From Leifsonia sp. ku-ls (GTDB lineage Bacteria > Actinomycetota > Actinomycetes > Actinomycetales > Microbacteriaceae), in the NCBI GenBank assembly GCA_003367665.1, contig QKXI01000007.1, forward strand, positions 124,001 through 188,000: a DNA stretch of 64,000 bases, in the 5' to 3' direction. The notes beneath the pieces are model-generated. The model ran no database searches. It was not told the origin of the DNA and worked only from the letters and a program-made list of their open reading frames with translations. The position numbers and the translations under genes were made by a program. Positions 19,047 through 30,447 of this stretch are shown here, one piece after another. Every line of letters starts with the position of its first letter. The first letter of the stretch is position 1.

Positions 19047-20555
19047 CTACGACCGGCACTGCACGTGCGAGGAGGGCCGGCGACCGTCGACCAGGTACTG
19101 TTCGACCGCACGGTTCACGCAGTCGTCGCGGCCGTACGCCGTGTGCCCGTATCCCGTGAGCGTCACGAGACCCGACGTGAGGTACGCCGCGAGCGAGCGG
19201 GCCTGCTCGTAGGGCGTGGCCGGGTCTTCCGTCGTGCCGATCACCAGGGTGCGGGGGAGCGTCCCCGCGTCGAGACCGGGCCGCTCCCGTGCCGGGTAGG
19301 GCCACGTGCCGCACAGGGCGCCGCCGTCCGAAAGGTATGCGCCGAAGGTGGTGGAGGCGGCCACGAGGCCCTGGAACTCGTCCGAAGCCGACGGCGCCGG
19401 CTCGAGCGGCCGGTCGTTGCAGAGCACGGCCACCTGGGCGTCGTCGACGTTGCTGTAGGAGCCGTCGACGCGTCCGTGTGACGCGTCCGCCGCGTCGAAG
19501 ACGGGGGTGACGTCCTTCCGCTTCACGGCGGCGAACAGCGTGGTGACCTGCGGCCAGAGCTGTTTGTCGTAGAGGTACGAAGTGATGGCGGTGACCAGGG
19601 TCGTGGAGGTGAGTCGCCGTCCATCCGGCGCCTCCAGCGCGCGGCTGTCGGCCGCCGAGATGAGCGTCGCCGCCTGGCTGCGAGCGGATTCGAGGCCGCC
19701 GGTGAACGGGCAGGTCTTCGTGTCCGCGACGCAGTCCGCGAGGTACGAGCGGAACGCGCCCTCGAATCCCGCTGCCTGCCGGACCCGCCAGGCGCGGCTC
19801 GGTCCGTCCGGGCCGACGGCCCCGTCGAGCACCATCCGGCCGACCTTGCTCGGGAACAACTCGGCGTAGACGGTGCCGAGGAAGGTGCCGTACGAATAGC
19901 CGAGGTAGCTGAGCCGCTTGTCGCCGAGCAGCGCACGGATCACATCCATGTCACGCGCGGTGGAGGCGGAGTCGAGGTGCTCGAGGAGCTTTCCTGAAGT
20001 GGACAAGCAGGCGTCGGCGTGGCCGCGGTATCGGGCCTCGAGCTCGGACGCCCATGCGTCCGTCCCAGGAGCCGCGGCGACGGGCCCATACAGCCACGCG
20101 TCGTTCTCGGCCGTCGACCGGTAGCACCGGACGGGCGCCGAACGTCCCACACCGCGAGGGTCGAAGCTGACGAGGTCGTACCGCTCGCGCACCGCGGCAG
20201 TGATCGTGCCGTCGCCGCCCTGCGTGAGAAAATCGACTCCCGACTGCCCGGGGCCGCCGGGATTGATCAGGAGCGATCCGGAAGCGGCGCCGGAGGACGC
20301 TCGGCGCACCACGGCGATCGAGATGGTGTCGCCGTCCGGATGCGCCCAGTCGCTCGGCACCGTGACCTTGGTGGAATCGAGGTTGTCGGCGCCGCGCACC
20401 CAGGTGAGCTTCTGCGTGTAGAAGCGCTCGACGTTCGCGGGACCGTCTTCGCCGGTCGGCGTCGACGTCAGCCGCGGCGTCGAGCCGCCGGCACAGGCCG
20501 CCAGAGAACACGCGACGAGCACGGCGACCAGCGCCGAGCGGACCAACTGAGACAT
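19047..20555 (-). CDS. Exported alpha/beta hydrolase, tripeptidyl aminopeptidase (TAP) type
   Basis: A 502-residue lipoprotein or secreted hydrolase of the Streptomyces TAP/SCO7095 family. The signal peptide ends in the lipobox SLAAC; the hydrolase core follows with INPGGPGQSG, the SFDPRGVG loop, the nucleophile in GYSYGTFLG, and the C-terminal TAP cap region with GTTEDPATPYEQA and HTAYG. Such enzymes remove tripeptides or release amino acids from exported peptides. The ATG at 20555 is chosen because it gives a normal signal peptide; the frame is open to 20603. Confidence 0.88.
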   Translation of the reverse strand: MSQLVRSALVAVLVACSLAACAGGSTPRLTSTPTGEDGPANVERFYTQKLTWVRGADNLDSTKVTVPSDWAHPDGDTISIAVVRRASSGAASGSLLINPGGPGQSGVDFLTQGGDGTITAAVRERYDLVSFDPRGVGRSAPVRCYRSTAENDAWLYGPVAAAPGTDAWASELEARYRGHADACLSTSGKLLEHLDSASTARDMDVIRALLGDKRLSYLGYSYGTFLGTVYAELFPSKVGRMVLDGAVGPDGPSRAWRVRQAAGFEGAFRSYLADCVADTKTCPFTGGLESARSQAATLISAADSRALEAPDGRRLTSTTLVTAITSYLYDKQLWPQVTTLFAAVKRKDVTPVFDAADASHGRVDGSYSNVDDAQVAVLCNDRPLEPAPSASDEFQGLVAASTTFGAYLSDGGALCGTWPYPARERPGLDAGTLPRTLVIGTTEDPATPYEQARSLAAYLTSGLVTLTGYGHTAYGRDDCVNRAVEQYLVDGRRPSSHVQCRS

Positions 20556-20589
20556 GGCGTGGCACCTCGTTTGCGAATGATCCTGAACC

Positions 20590-20601
20590 GAGAAGGTTCT
20601 C
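20590..20601. promoter_or_regulatory. 12-bp palindrome upstream of TAP hydrolase
   Basis: GAGAAGGTTCTC, with 5-bp arms, lies 35 bp upstream of the ATG at 20555. It could be an operator for an unknown regulator. Confidence 0.3.
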
Positions 20602-20700
20602 ACTAAGAGAGACGTAGTCGCGGGCGGTTCGGGACGCGGTCCCAGGTGATCGGCAGGTTAGTGGTTGCTGCGGGTCGGTCAGACTCGAAGGGCGATTCGA

Positions 20701-20738
20701 ACTGGTAGGAGCGGGCGTCAATGAGGAGGGAGTTGTTC
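20701..20738 (+). repeat. Left copy of 38-bp direct repeat
   Basis: The segment beginning ACTGGTAGGAGCGGGCGTCA matches 31209-31246 at 33 of 38 positions in the same orientation. The two copies bracket the copper cassette. Confidence 0.6.
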
Positions 20739-20905
20739 TTGGCTGGCATCGCGGCTCTTTGCGTTGCGAGACGACGCCGCTCGAGGACCTTGCCTTATGA
20801 CGAGCCGGTCAAATCTCAACCTCAGCGGCGGCGAGATGGCACTAATGAATGTGGCGCTGCGGGCGAGGGTTTCTTTACTTGCTGGCGACCGATTTCACTG
20901 GGCAC

Positions 20906-21784
20906 TCAGCCGGACGGTTGCCACAGGGGCGTCCACACTACTCCGAGGTCTTCGGTGGTGAAGATGCCGCGATCGGTTGCCAGTATCACCCCGTTCCCGT
21001 TGACCGTCATGGCTTGCGGTGTTCCCGGTAGTACCTCACCTCGTTTCCAGTCGTTGCGCTTCTCCCACACGTATCCGTCTGGGCCGATGCCGTAAAGCGT
21101 GCCGTCGGCGGCGATGGCGAGTTGGTTGAGGATGGGTGCGCTGGTGTCCGTGGTGAATGTGCGGCCTCCGTCGGTGCTAAGGGCGATTCCGGTTCGGGTG
21201 GCGGCGTAGATGGTGTCGCGTTTTCCGGGGTAGGCGACGAGGTCGGTCGCGTCCAAGGTCGCGCCGGTGGACCAGGTGTTTCCGCTGTCTTGGCTGCGAA
21301 GGAGCGTACCGGATGCTGCGTCGATGCCGTAGAGCTGAACCGTTGTGTCGACACGTGAGGAGGTGAGTGCGTGGAAGTCGGCGCGGCCGCCAAGTGAGGT
21401 GTTGGTCCACTCGTCGGCCGCGCCGGTGGTGCGCATGATTCCGATGTTGGGAGCTTGGAAGGGTGCGGGGGAATCGTTGCCGGGGTGTCCTGAGGCGAAC
21501 GTGGTGTCGCCGGCGGTGGTGAACGACATGGCGTCGAAGTGTGCTCCGCCGAGCGGGCCTGTGAGGCTACCGCCGCCGATTTCCGGGAGACGGTAGATGC
21601 CGTCGTGTGTTGCGACGAGCACTCGTTCCTTGTCGTCGATCGCGAGGTCGTGGACGTGGGCGAGCGCGGCGATCGGATCGACGGTCCGTCGGGGCGTTTC
21701 GGCGGCCGGGAGGGTGCAGCCGGTGAGTAGGAGAGTTGTGACGCCAATCGCGGCGGTCAGTAATCCGACGGTGCGGGCGGTCAC
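20906..21784 (-). CDS. F510_1955-like BNR-repeat lipoprotein
   Basis: A 292-residue exported lipoprotein: signal peptide with lipobox LLTGC, then a beta-propeller-like body with BNR/Asp-box motifs (SQDSGNTWS near 167 and STDGGRTF near 208). It resembles proteins called F510_1955 family glycosylhydrolase, which recur in copper clusters; no glycosidase residues can be assigned. Its GTG start overlaps the M23 peptidase stop by 4 bp, and it is the last gene of the copper operon. Confidence 0.75.
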   Translation of the reverse strand: MTARTVGLLTAAIGVTTLLLTGCTLPAAETPRRTVDPIAALAHVHDLAIDDKERVLVATHDGIYRLPEIGGGSLTGPLGGAHFDAMSFTTAGDTTFASGHPGNDSPAPFQAPNIGIMRTTGAADEWTNTSLGGRADFHALTSSRVDTTVQLYGIDAASGTLLRSQDSGNTWSTGATLDATDLVAYPGKRDTIYAATRTGIALSTDGGRTFTTDTSAPILNQLAIAADGTLYGIGPDGYVWEKRNDWKRGEVLPGTPQAMTVNGNGVILATDRGIFTTEDLGVVWTPLWQPSG

Positions 21785-22587
21785 GAGCCGACCTTCTGTT
21801 TCATGTATTCGTACGGGTCGATGAAGGTTCCCTCGACCTGGATTCCGAAGTGAAGGTGGGCGCCAGTGCTCATGCCGGTGCTGCCGACTTGTCCGACGAT
21901 GTCGGTCACTCGGACCTGGTCTCCGACGTTGACGCGGAGGGAACCGGCGAGCATGTGGGCGTAGAGGCTGCTCACCTTTTGTCCGTCGATGACGTGGTCG
22001 ATGATCGCGTAGACGCCGAGCTCGCCGCTGGGGTTGCCCACTTCGGAGACCACGCCGTCGGCGATGATCTGGATGGGTGTGCCACGGCCGGGGTTCATGT
22101 CGATGCCCTGGTGCATGGAGGAGCAGCCGGAGCAGGGGGCGTTGCGGTACCCGAACCCATCACTGATGGGCACACCCCGGGTGAAGGGCCACTGGACGGG
22201 GGAGTTCGGGTTGTTGCTGAAAGTGTCGGCGGTGGATGCGTATCCGCTGCTCGCCGGTGCGGAGACGCGGGAGGGCGGCGGTGGTGGCGGCGGCGGTGTG
22301 TTGACGGTGTACCCCTCGCGTGTGATCGCTACACCGGTCGCGTCGGCGTTAATGGTGACCGTCTGAGCCTGCTCGAGTACGCGGAGCACATTGATGGCGT
22401 CGGGTTCGGCGGTGTCGGCGAAGGCGGGGAGGGCGAACGGGGCGGCAAGCAATGCGGCAGCGGCTCCAGCAAGGAGCGTGCGCAACGGGTGGTAGCCCCG
22501 TCGTGTTCTGGGTCGGCGACGCACAGCCTCTCGCGGCACGCTTCGCAGATCACGGCGACGCGGGAATGGGGGAGTGGGGGAGGTCAT
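21781..22587 (-). CDS. M23 family metallopeptidase (LytM-like)
   Basis: A 268-residue exported peptidase that should cut peptidoglycan cross-bridges or peptides. A basic N-terminus (1-36), a hydrophobic signal segment (37-57), a Pro-rich linker with eight prolines in a row near 105, then the M23 domain with zinc-binding HQGID and AHLHFG. It lies inside a copper operon, where a cell-wall hydrolase is unexpected. It may remodel the wall to admit large envelope assemblies (inference). Confidence 0.88.
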   Translation of the reverse strand: MTSPTPPFPRRRDLRSVPREAVRRRPRTRRGYHPLRTLLAGAAAALLAAPFALPAFADTAEPDAINVLRVLEQAQTVTINADATGVAITREGYTVNTPPPPPPPPSRVSAPASSGYASTADTFSNNPNSPVQWPFTRGVPISDGFGYRNAPCSGCSSMHQGIDMNPGRGTPIQIIADGVVSEVGNPSGELGVYAIIDHVIDGQKVSSLYAHMLAGSLRVNVGDQVRVTDIVGQVGSTGMSTGAHLHFGIQVEGTFIDPYEYMKQKVGS

Positions 22588-22684
22588 GATTCTTCCGGCA
22601 GGAGGCGAGGAGACGTAGGAGGGGGCGGGTGCCGCCGTTGCAGGGGGATTGGGGGCGGCGACACCCGCCCGTCGGTGGGACGGA

Positions 22685-23278
22685 TTAGAGGCTGCTGAGC
22701 ATGCTCTTCATCGTGGCGATCTCGGCGGTCTGATCGGTGACGATCTTCTTCGCCAGGGCCACGGCGTCCGTGTTCTTCCCCGTCTTGACTTCCTCGTTCG
22801 CCATTTCGATGGCGCCCTGGTGATGCTGAATCATCTGGGTGAGAAACAACTTGCCGGCGTCGGGTCCGGAGGCGTCCTTGAGGGCGTTCATGTCGGATTC
22901 GGACATCATGCCGCCCATGTCGTGGGACATCCCGCCCATTGACGCGTTCCAGGTGTTCAGCCAGCCATTCATGGTGTCGATCTCGGGCTGCTGGGCGGCC
23001 TTGATCTTCTGGGCCAGCTCGGTGACCTTCGGATCGACACCGGTCTTCGCAAGGACCATGTCGGACATTTCGATCGCCTGCTGGTGGTGCATGACCATGT
23101 TCTGTGCGAACGACACGTCGGCGTCGTTGTGCTCACTGGTGGCGGTGCTGGTCGCGGAGGATCCGCCTGCCCCCATGTCCATTCCGGAGTGCCCACCACT
23201 GGCGGTGCCGGAGCAACCGGCCAGGATGAGGGCTGTGGCCAGGGCGCCCGCGGTGAGCGCCATCGTCTTGAACTTCAT
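22685..23278 (-). CDS. DUF305 copper-associated lipoprotein
   Basis: A 197-residue lipoprotein (lipobox LAGC) of the DUF305 family. It has two ferritin-like helical repeats, each with HHQ motifs (MVMHHQQAIEMS and MIQHHQGAIEMA), and a Met/His-rich linker (GGMSHDMGGMM), which are likely metal ligands. DUF305 proteins are commonly found with copper-resistance genes and may bind periplasmic Cu. It belongs to the minus-strand copper operon. Confidence 0.87.
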   Translation of the reverse strand: MKFKTMALTAGALATALILAGCSGTASGGHSGMDMGAGGSSATSTATSEHNDADVSFAQNMVMHHQQAIEMSDMVLAKTGVDPKVTELAQKIKAAQQPEIDTMNGWLNTWNASMGGMSHDMGGMMSESDMNALKDASGPDAGKLFLTQMIQHHQGAIEMANEEVKTGKNTDAVALAKKIVTDQTAEIATMKSMLSSL

Positions 23279-23368
23279 GTGAGGAACTTCTCTCTTGCTC
23301 GAAACTGGTTTGTCAGACCCGCCCGATGGGCAGGCCTCAGTACCCGGCGTGCGCCGGGAACGGGCAAA

Positions 23369-23839
23369 TCAGGTTCGGCTGATGGAGAGAACGTGAAGTG
23401 ACGGTGGCGAGGGAGGCGCCAGGGTCGCCGGGAGGGCGGCAGCCAGTGCGGCGACCAGCCTGTGCAGGTCGTTGCCCCATCGGGTGAAGATCACCCGCAA
23501 GGTCAGGACCAGGGTGAGCGCAAGCAGGGCGAGCAGGCAGACCATGTTGGCCATGTTGTGGCCGGACTGGCAGCTGCCGTTGCAGTCGCCAGCACCGTGA
23601 GACATTTCGGTGTCGGCGTCGCTGACCATGGCGGCGCGATGCGTCGTGGCGCCGGCCGCCGCGATGCCACTGTCATCGTGAGTGGTTGCGACGGCGTGGT
23701 GGGCGCTGTGATCGCCGGTGACCGTGGTCAAGGTGTGCATGGCGAGGAGGCCGGTGACAATTCCGGTCACGGCGAGGAGCAGGACGACGATGCGCTGCAC
23801 ACCGCTCAGTCGCGGCAAGCGGATGCTGTTGCTGACCAC
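23369..23839 (-). CDS. DUF6153-like membrane protein
   Basis: A 156-residue protein with two membrane helices (about 15-36 and 94-114) and a His/Met/Cys-containing external loop between them (DHSAHH, MSHGAGDCNGSCQSGHN). The layout matches small DUF6153-type proteins found in actinobacterial copper clusters; the name is given from memory of the family. The loop could chelate Cu(I) outside the membrane. It follows csoR in the copper operon. Confidence 0.65.
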   Translation of the reverse strand: MVSNSIRLPRLSGVQRIVVLLLAVTGIVTGLLAMHTLTTVTGDHSAHHAVATTHDDSGIAAAGATTHRAAMVSDADTEMSHGAGDCNGSCQSGHNMANMVCLLALLALTLVLTLRVIFTRWGNDLHRLVAALAAALPATLAPPSPPSLHVLSISRT

Positions 23840-23907
23840 GACACCTCCTCCGACGTGTGACCGCGTTCAGGGTAGCGGCTCTGGCTGGATGATGGGCGGG
23901 CGGGTTC

Positions 23908-24225
23908 TCAGGATTTGACGAGCCGGGCGATAGCGTCGCTGGCTTCCTGGATCTTGGCCTGCCCTTCTTCACCACCGAGGAGAACGGCGTCGGCGACGCA
24001 GTGCTTGAGGTGGTCGTCGACCAGGCCGAGGGCGACACTCTTGAGAGTGGAGGTCAGCGCGGAGATCTGAGTGAGGATGTCGATGCAGTACTGCTCCTCG
24101 TCGACCATCCGCGCGATTCCGCGGGCTTGCCCCTCGATGCGGCTGAGGCGGCGCATGTAGCCGGCTTTGTCGGTGATGTAGCCGTGCTCGTGTTCGTGCT
24201 GTGCGGCAGTAGCGGTGTCGCTCAT
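23908..24225 (-). CDS. csoR: Copper-sensing repressor CsoR
   Basis: A 105-residue all-helical repressor. The Cu(I) ligands are present with the correct spacing: Cys47, His72 and Cys76 (C-x24-H-x3-C), and an N-terminal His-rich stretch HEHEHG may add binding. It should bind GC-rich ATACCC/GGGTAT operators and release them with copper; two such sites precede copZ. The ATG at 24225 with TTGGAG upstream is chosen over longer options. It lies 17 bp downstream of copB. Confidence 0.93.
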   Translation of the reverse strand: MSDTATAAQHEHEHGYITDKAGYMRRLSRIEGQARGIARMVDEEQYCIDILTQISALTSTLKSVALGLVDDHLKHCVADAVLLGGEEGQAKIQEASDAIARLVKS

Positions 24226-24242
24226 GGTGGGCTCCAAGAAGG

Positions 24243-26435
24243 TTAGACGCGGGAGGCGGGTTGAGAGGTCGCTGGCGCCGTACCGGACCGGTCGAGGGCG
24301 GCTCGGGCGCTGGTCTCCGGCCGCAGGTCGAGTCGACGCAGTAGCTGGGCGTTGAGTGCGACGACGATGGTCGACAGGGACATCAGGATGGCGCCGACCG
24401 ACATCGGCAGGACGAAGCCGATGGGGGCGAGCACGCCGGCGGCCAGGGGGACGGAGATCAGGTTGTATCCGGCCGCCCACCAGAGGTTCTGCTTCATCTT
24501 GCGGTAGCTGGCGCGGGAGAGTTCGATCACCGAGAGGACCGAGCGGGGGTCGTCGCTGGCGAGGATGACTCCGGCGGAGGCGATTGCCACGTCCGTGCCG
24601 GCGCCGATGGCGATGCCGACATCGGCCTGGGCCAGGGCCGGGGCGTCGTTTACGCCGTCGCCGACCATGGCCACCTTGCGACCTTCCGCCTGCAGTTCTT
24701 TGACCTTGGCGGACTTGTCCACGGGTCGGACGCCGGCGAAGTACCGGTCGATGCCGAGGTCGGTTGCGACCGACTTGGCGACAGCGTCGGCGTCGCCGGT
24801 GATCATCACCACGTGCACGTTCTGGGCGTGCAGCGCGTCGACGGCCTGGCGGGATTCCTCGCGGATCTCGTCAGCGAGCTTCAGCGCGCCGGCCACCCGC
24901 CCGTCGACGAGAACGTGCAGGATGATCGCACCATCCTTCCGCCAGGCGTCCGCGACGCGGAGCTCGTCCACACCCGCCTCGTTCAGCAGGTTGGGGCCGC
25001 CGACCTGGATGTGGTGGCCGTCGACCGTCGCCGAGACGCCGACGGCCGGTGACGACTCGAAATCGGATGCCCGGCTCACCTGCAGGTGTTGGGCGGCGGC
25101 GGCGTTCACGATTGCGCGGGCGAGGGGGTGCTCGGAGTCGACTTCGGCCGCAGCGGCCAGGGCCAGCAGCTGATCGGAACTCGTCCCATCGGTGGTCTCG
25201 ATGGCGGTGACGGTGGGTTCGCCCTTGGTCAGGGTGCCGGTCTTGTCGAACAGGACCGTGTCCACGGTGCGCATGCTCTCCAATGCCAGACGGTCCTTGA
25301 CCAGCACACCGCCGCGGGCGGCGCGTTCGGTAGCAATGGAGACCACGAGCGGGATGGCCAGGCCGAGTGCGTGCGGGCAGGCGATCACCAGGACGGTGAT
25401 GGTGCGCACGACCGCCTCGTCGGGGAGCCCGAGCAGGGTCCAGACGATCGCGGTGATGACGGCGGCGCCGAGGGCGAACCAGAACAGCCAGGCGGCCGCG
25501 ATGTCGGCGATTCGCTGGGCGCGGGAGGAGGAGTTCTGCGCGTCGCTGACCAGGCGTTGGATGCCGGCGAGGGCGGTGTCGTCGCCGACAGCGGTGATCT
25601 CGACGCGGAGGCCCGAGTCTGTGGCGACGGTGCCGGCGACAACAGGGTCGCCGACGTCGCGGCGCACGGTGCGGGACTCGCCGGTGATCATGGACTCGTC
25701 CATGCTTGCCGAGCCGGACACGATGCGCCCGTCGGCGGGGATGCGTCCACCCGGGCGGACGACGACGACGTCGCCGACTTGCAAGTCGGCCGGGGCCACC
25801 AGGACGGTGTTGTCGCCCTCGACGCGCTCCGCCTCGTCAGGCAGCAGCGCGGCGAGGGAGTCGAGCGCGGAGGTGGTCTGCGCCAGGGAGCGCATCTCGA
25901 TCCAGTGCCCGAGCAGCATGATCACGATGAGCAGCGCGAGCTCCCACCAGAAGTCCAGCTCGTGATCCAGGATGCCCAGGCTGGCACCCCAGGAAGCGAG
26001 GAAGGCGACGGTGATCGCCAGCGCGATCAGCAGCATCATGCCGGGCTTGAGTGCCCGGAGTTCGCTGACGGCGCCCGTGAGGAACGGGCGGCCACCCCAG
26101 ACATACATCACGGTGCCCAGCACGGGAGAAATCCACGCCACCCAGGCGGCGTCCGGCAGCGGATAGCCCAGGATCATCGCGAACATCGGGGAGAAGCCCA
26201 CCACCGGGATGGCGATGATCAGCATGATCCAGAACAGCCGGCGGAACTGACCGACATGGTCGCCGTGCCCGGCGTGTCCTCCCATCCCACCGAGCCCGTT
26301 GTGCCCGGCCATGTCGTGCCCGGTGTGCTGGCTCGCGTCGTGTGTGCGGCCGCTTATGTCGTGGGCGTGTTGCTGGTGAGCAGGTTCAGTCTTGGTAGGG
26401 GCGGCGTGGTGGTCGTGCCCGTTGTGATCGGTCAT
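24243..26435 (-). CDS. copB: Heavy-metal P1B-type ATPase, CPH (CopB) class
   Basis: A 730-residue metal-exporting ATPase. The first 60 residues are rich in His and Met, replacing an HMA domain. Membrane helices follow, the actuator TGES motif, the ion-binding CPH motif at 353-355, the phosphorylated Asp397 in DKTGT, the HP motif and [13 protein letters not shown] pumps (P1B-3) are linked to Cu(II) or Ag(I) export, so it complements the CPC pump upstream. GAAGGG precedes the ATG. Confidence 0.93.
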   Translation of the reverse strand: MTDHNGHDHHAAPTKTEPAHQQHAHDISGRTHDASQHTGHDMAGHNGLGGMGGHAGHGDHVGQFRRLFWIMLIIAIPVVGFSPMFAMILGYPLPDAAWVAWISPVLGTVMYVWGGRPFLTGAVSELRALKPGMMLLIALAITVAFLASWGASLGILDHELDFWWELALLIVIMLLGHWIEMRSLAQTTSALDSLAALLPDEAERVEGDNTVLVAPADLQVGDVVVVRPGGRIPADGRIVSGSASMDESMITGESRTVRRDVGDPVVAGTVATDSGLRVEITAVGDDTALAGIQRLVSDAQNSSSRAQRIADIAAAWLFWFALGAAVITAIVWTLLGLPDEAVVRTITVLVIACPHALGLAIPLVVSIATERAARGGVLVKDRLALESMRTVDTVLFDKTGTLTKGEPTVTAIETTDGTSSDQLLALAAAAEVDSEHPLARAIVNAAAAQHLQVSRASDFESSPAVGVSATVDGHHIQVGGPNLLNEAGVDELRVADAWRKDGAIILHVLVDGRVAGALKLADEIREESRQAVDALHAQNVHVVMITGDADAVAKSVATDLGIDRYFAGVRPVDKSAKVKELQAEGRKVAMVGDGVNDAPALAQADVGIAIGAGTDVAIASAGVILASDDPRSVLSVIELSRASYRKMKQNLWWAAGYNLISVPLAAGVLAPIGFVLPMSVGAILMSLSTIVVALNAQLLRRLDLRPETSARAALDRSGTAPATSQPASRV

Positions 26436-26493
26436 GGTGTTAGCCCTTCACCTGGGTGATGTGCTGGAGTCCGCCTGGACCGGACGGTGGCGG

Positions 26494-26757
26494 TTATGCG
26501 GCGACGTAGGCCGCGGGGTTGGCGTCGAAGCGGGGTGCGCAGCCGGCGCAGCAGAACCAGTACCGCTCACCGTTGTAGTCCCGATAGAGGCCAGCGGCTT
26601 CTGCTTTCGCCTTGCTGACGGTGCTGCCCTTCATCACGACGCATTCGGTGATGTCGTCTGCGCCGGTGCCGCCGAGGAGGTTGGTGGTTCCGGCCGGCAT
26701 GGTGGCGGCGCTGTCGTCGTGGTGGTTGGTGTTGGTGCTGCAGCAGCTGTCGCTCAT
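26494..26757 (-). CDS. YHS/TRASH-like metal-binding protein
   Basis: An 87-residue protein with CC near the N-terminus and a YHS-type zinc-knuckle pattern: ECVVMKG, then RDYNGERYWFCCAGC and FDANPAAYV. YHS domains bind metals and often accompany copper pumps as chaperone or sensor. It lies between copA and copB on the same strand with short gaps and should be cotranscribed. No signal peptide is seen. Confidence 0.8.
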   Translation of the reverse strand: MSDSCCSTNTNHHDDSAATMPAGTTNLLGGTGADDITECVVMKGSTVSKAKAEAAGLYRDYNGERYWFCCAGCAPRFDANPAAYVAA

Positions 26758-26781
26758 GGTGGTGTTCCCTTTCGTGGGTGG

Positions 26782-29079
<2,298 letters not shown>

Positions 29080-29115
29080 GTCGGGCTCCTTGCGATGGTG
29101 GGAAGGGTTCGGGTT

Positions 29116-29325
29116 CTACTTGCGGACGGCGGCGTAGCCCGCCTCGTCGACCGCGGCGAGTACCGCGGCGTCGTCCACTCCGGTTCCGGTGGTGACGTGC
29201 AGGACCCCGTCGCTTGCGGACACCTTCACGCTGTCCACGCCAGCGACCTGTCCAACCTCAGTGGACACTGCACGCTCGCAGTGCTCGCAGGTCATCCCGG
29301 TCACCTGGTAGTCGATTGTCTCCAT
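29116..29325 (-). CDS. copZ: Copper chaperone CopZ (HMA domain)
   Basis: A 69-residue HMA-domain protein with the Cu(I) motif GMTCEHC near residue 10. It carries copper to the ATPase. The ATG at 29325 is preceded by GGAGG; an upstream in-frame start at 29382 would lie over the operator. It is the first gene of the copper operon, just downstream of two CsoR-type operators. Confidence 0.93.
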   Translation of the reverse strand: METIDYQVTGMTCEHCERAVSTEVGQVAGVDSVKVSASDGVLHVTTGTGVDDAAVLAAVDEAGYAAVRK

Positions 29326-29345
29326 CGTTCCTCCATCACGTCGCG

Positions 29346-29364
29346 GATACCCACCCAGGGTATC
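29346..29364. promoter_or_regulatory. CsoR-type operator 1
   Basis: GATACCC-ACCCA-GGGTATC, a perfect 7-bp inverted repeat with a 5-bp spacer. It lies between the copZ promoter and its ribosome binding site, in the untranslated leader. Confidence 0.7.
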
Positions 29365-29377
29365 TCCTTCAAGCAAC

Positions 29378-29405
29378 AGCATACCCCTAGACGGTATTCC
29401 TGCAA
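29378..29405 (-). promoter_or_regulatory. copZ promoter with embedded CsoR-type operator 2
   Basis: On the minus strand TTGCAG (29405-29400) and TATGCT (29383-29378) are 16 bp apart. The inverted repeat ATACC/GGTAT at 29381-29397 fills the spacer, so bound CsoR would hide the promoter. Confidence 0.6.
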
Positions 29406-29489
29406 CCGGCGATGACGGGTGGCAAACGGTGCTCCGGCGCGTACCGTCGCATCCGCAGGCGGGATCAATGAAGAGAAAGGGCAGTCATC

Positions 29490-29894
29490 ATGTCGACCGC
29501 AACGCGAATGCTCGAGACGTATCCGGCGGATCTCGGAGGCGTAGACCGCGACAAGCTCGGCGCCTGTATCGAGGCGTGCATCGAGTGCGCCCAGGCCTGC
29601 ACGGCCTGCGCCGATGCGTGCCTCAGCGAGGAGATGGTTTCGGAGTTGATCAAGTGCATCCGGACCGATCTGGATTGCGCTGACATCTGCGCTTCGACCG
29701 GCAACGTTCTGTCGCGCCACACCGGTTACGACGCCAACGTCACCCGGGCCGCGCTCGAGTCATGCCGCACCGCCAGCGGGGCCTGCGCGGACGAATGCGA
29801 GAAGCATGCCGACATGCACGAGCACTGCCGGATCTGCGCCGAGGTGTGCCGGCGTTGCGAGGCTGCATGCGCGGAGCTTCTTGCGTCGCTCTAA
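29490..29894 (+). CDS. csp: Four-helix-bundle copper storage protein (Csp, DUF326)
   Basis: A 134-residue cytosolic protein packed with CxxxC and CxxC pairs along four helices (CIEACIECAQACTACADAC; CADEC; CRICAEVCRRCEAAC). This is the pattern of Csp copper-storage proteins that bind many Cu(I) ions inside the bundle. There is no Tat or Sec signal, so it resembles cytosolic Csp3. It is transcribed away from the copper operon; AAAGGG precedes the ATG. Confidence 0.88.
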   Translation: MSTATRMLETYPADLGGVDRDKLGACIEACIECAQACTACADACLSEEMVSELIKCIRTDLDCADICASTGNVLSRHTGYDANVTRAALESCRTASGACADECEKHADMHEHCRICAEVCRRCEAACAELLASL

Positions 29895-30060
29895 CCCATC
29901 AATTCGGCGATGTGCGATGCAGACACCGTTCACGTGAGGACGCGAAATTACGGCGATGCGAATGCTTAGAGCGCACGTTCGGGAGTCGCGGTGTGTTCTG
30001 ATAGCGCGCGGGCGTGGTCGCATCCGATAAGGCGTTTCAGCGTTCACGGTTTGGTCAATC

Positions 30061-30081
30061 ATACATCGACGGCTGTATAGT
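30061..30081 (+). promoter_or_regulatory. cmtR promoter with overlapping operator
   Basis: An inverted repeat ATACA-N8-TGTAT (30061-30078) overlaps the -10 box TATAGT (30076-30081), which ends 6 bp before the GTG at 30088. Repressor binding would block RNA polymerase. Confidence 0.6.
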
Positions 30082-30087
30082 CATTGT

Positions 30088-30447
30088 GTGGTGACTATTG
30101 CTTCCCGCATCGATGTGATGAACCGCCTTGGGCGCGCGATGGCTGATCCGACGCGTTCTCGGATTCTGATGACTCTGCTGGAGGGTCCGAGCTACCCGGC
30201 GGTTTTGTCTCGGTCGTTGGGGCTATCGCGGTCCAACGTGTCGAACCATCTGACCTGCCTGAGGGAATGCGGAATCGTGGTGGGGGAGCCCGAAGGCCGC
30301 CAAACGCGTTACGAGATCTCAGATCCGCATCTTGCTGCCGCACTGACGGCATTGGTTGATGTGACGTTGGCCGTGGATGAGAACGCCGCATGTGCCGACT
30401 ATGCATGCGCGGTGCCGGGTTGCTGCGGAACGGGAGCGCAAGTATGA
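30088..30447 (+). CDS. cmtR: CmtR-type Cd/Pb-sensing ArsR repressor
   Basis: A 119-residue ArsR/SmtB winged-helix repressor. With the GTG at 30088 as residue 1, cysteines fall at 57, 61 and 102, the positions of the Cd(II)/Pb(II) ligands in Mycobacterium tuberculosis CmtR; this also supports the chosen start. Extra cysteines follow (YAC, PGCCG). The next gene, a transporter, overlaps by 4 bp (ATGA), so CmtR probably controls its own operon. Confidence 0.9.
   Translation: MVTIASRIDVMNRLGRAMADPTRSRILMTLLEGPSYPAVLSRSLGLSRSNVSNHLTCLRECGIVVGEPEGRQTRYEISDPHLAAALTALVDVTLAVDENAACADYACAVPGCCGTGAQV

Larger units (their letters stand above)
20556..20905. other. Gene-free stretch at the left edge of the island
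   Basis: No convincing gene. It holds the promoter side of the TAP hydrolase, a 12-bp palindrome and one copy of a 38-bp segment that recurs near 31.2 kb. Base composition falls from here rightwards, so I read it as the island boundary (inference). Confidence 0.5.
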
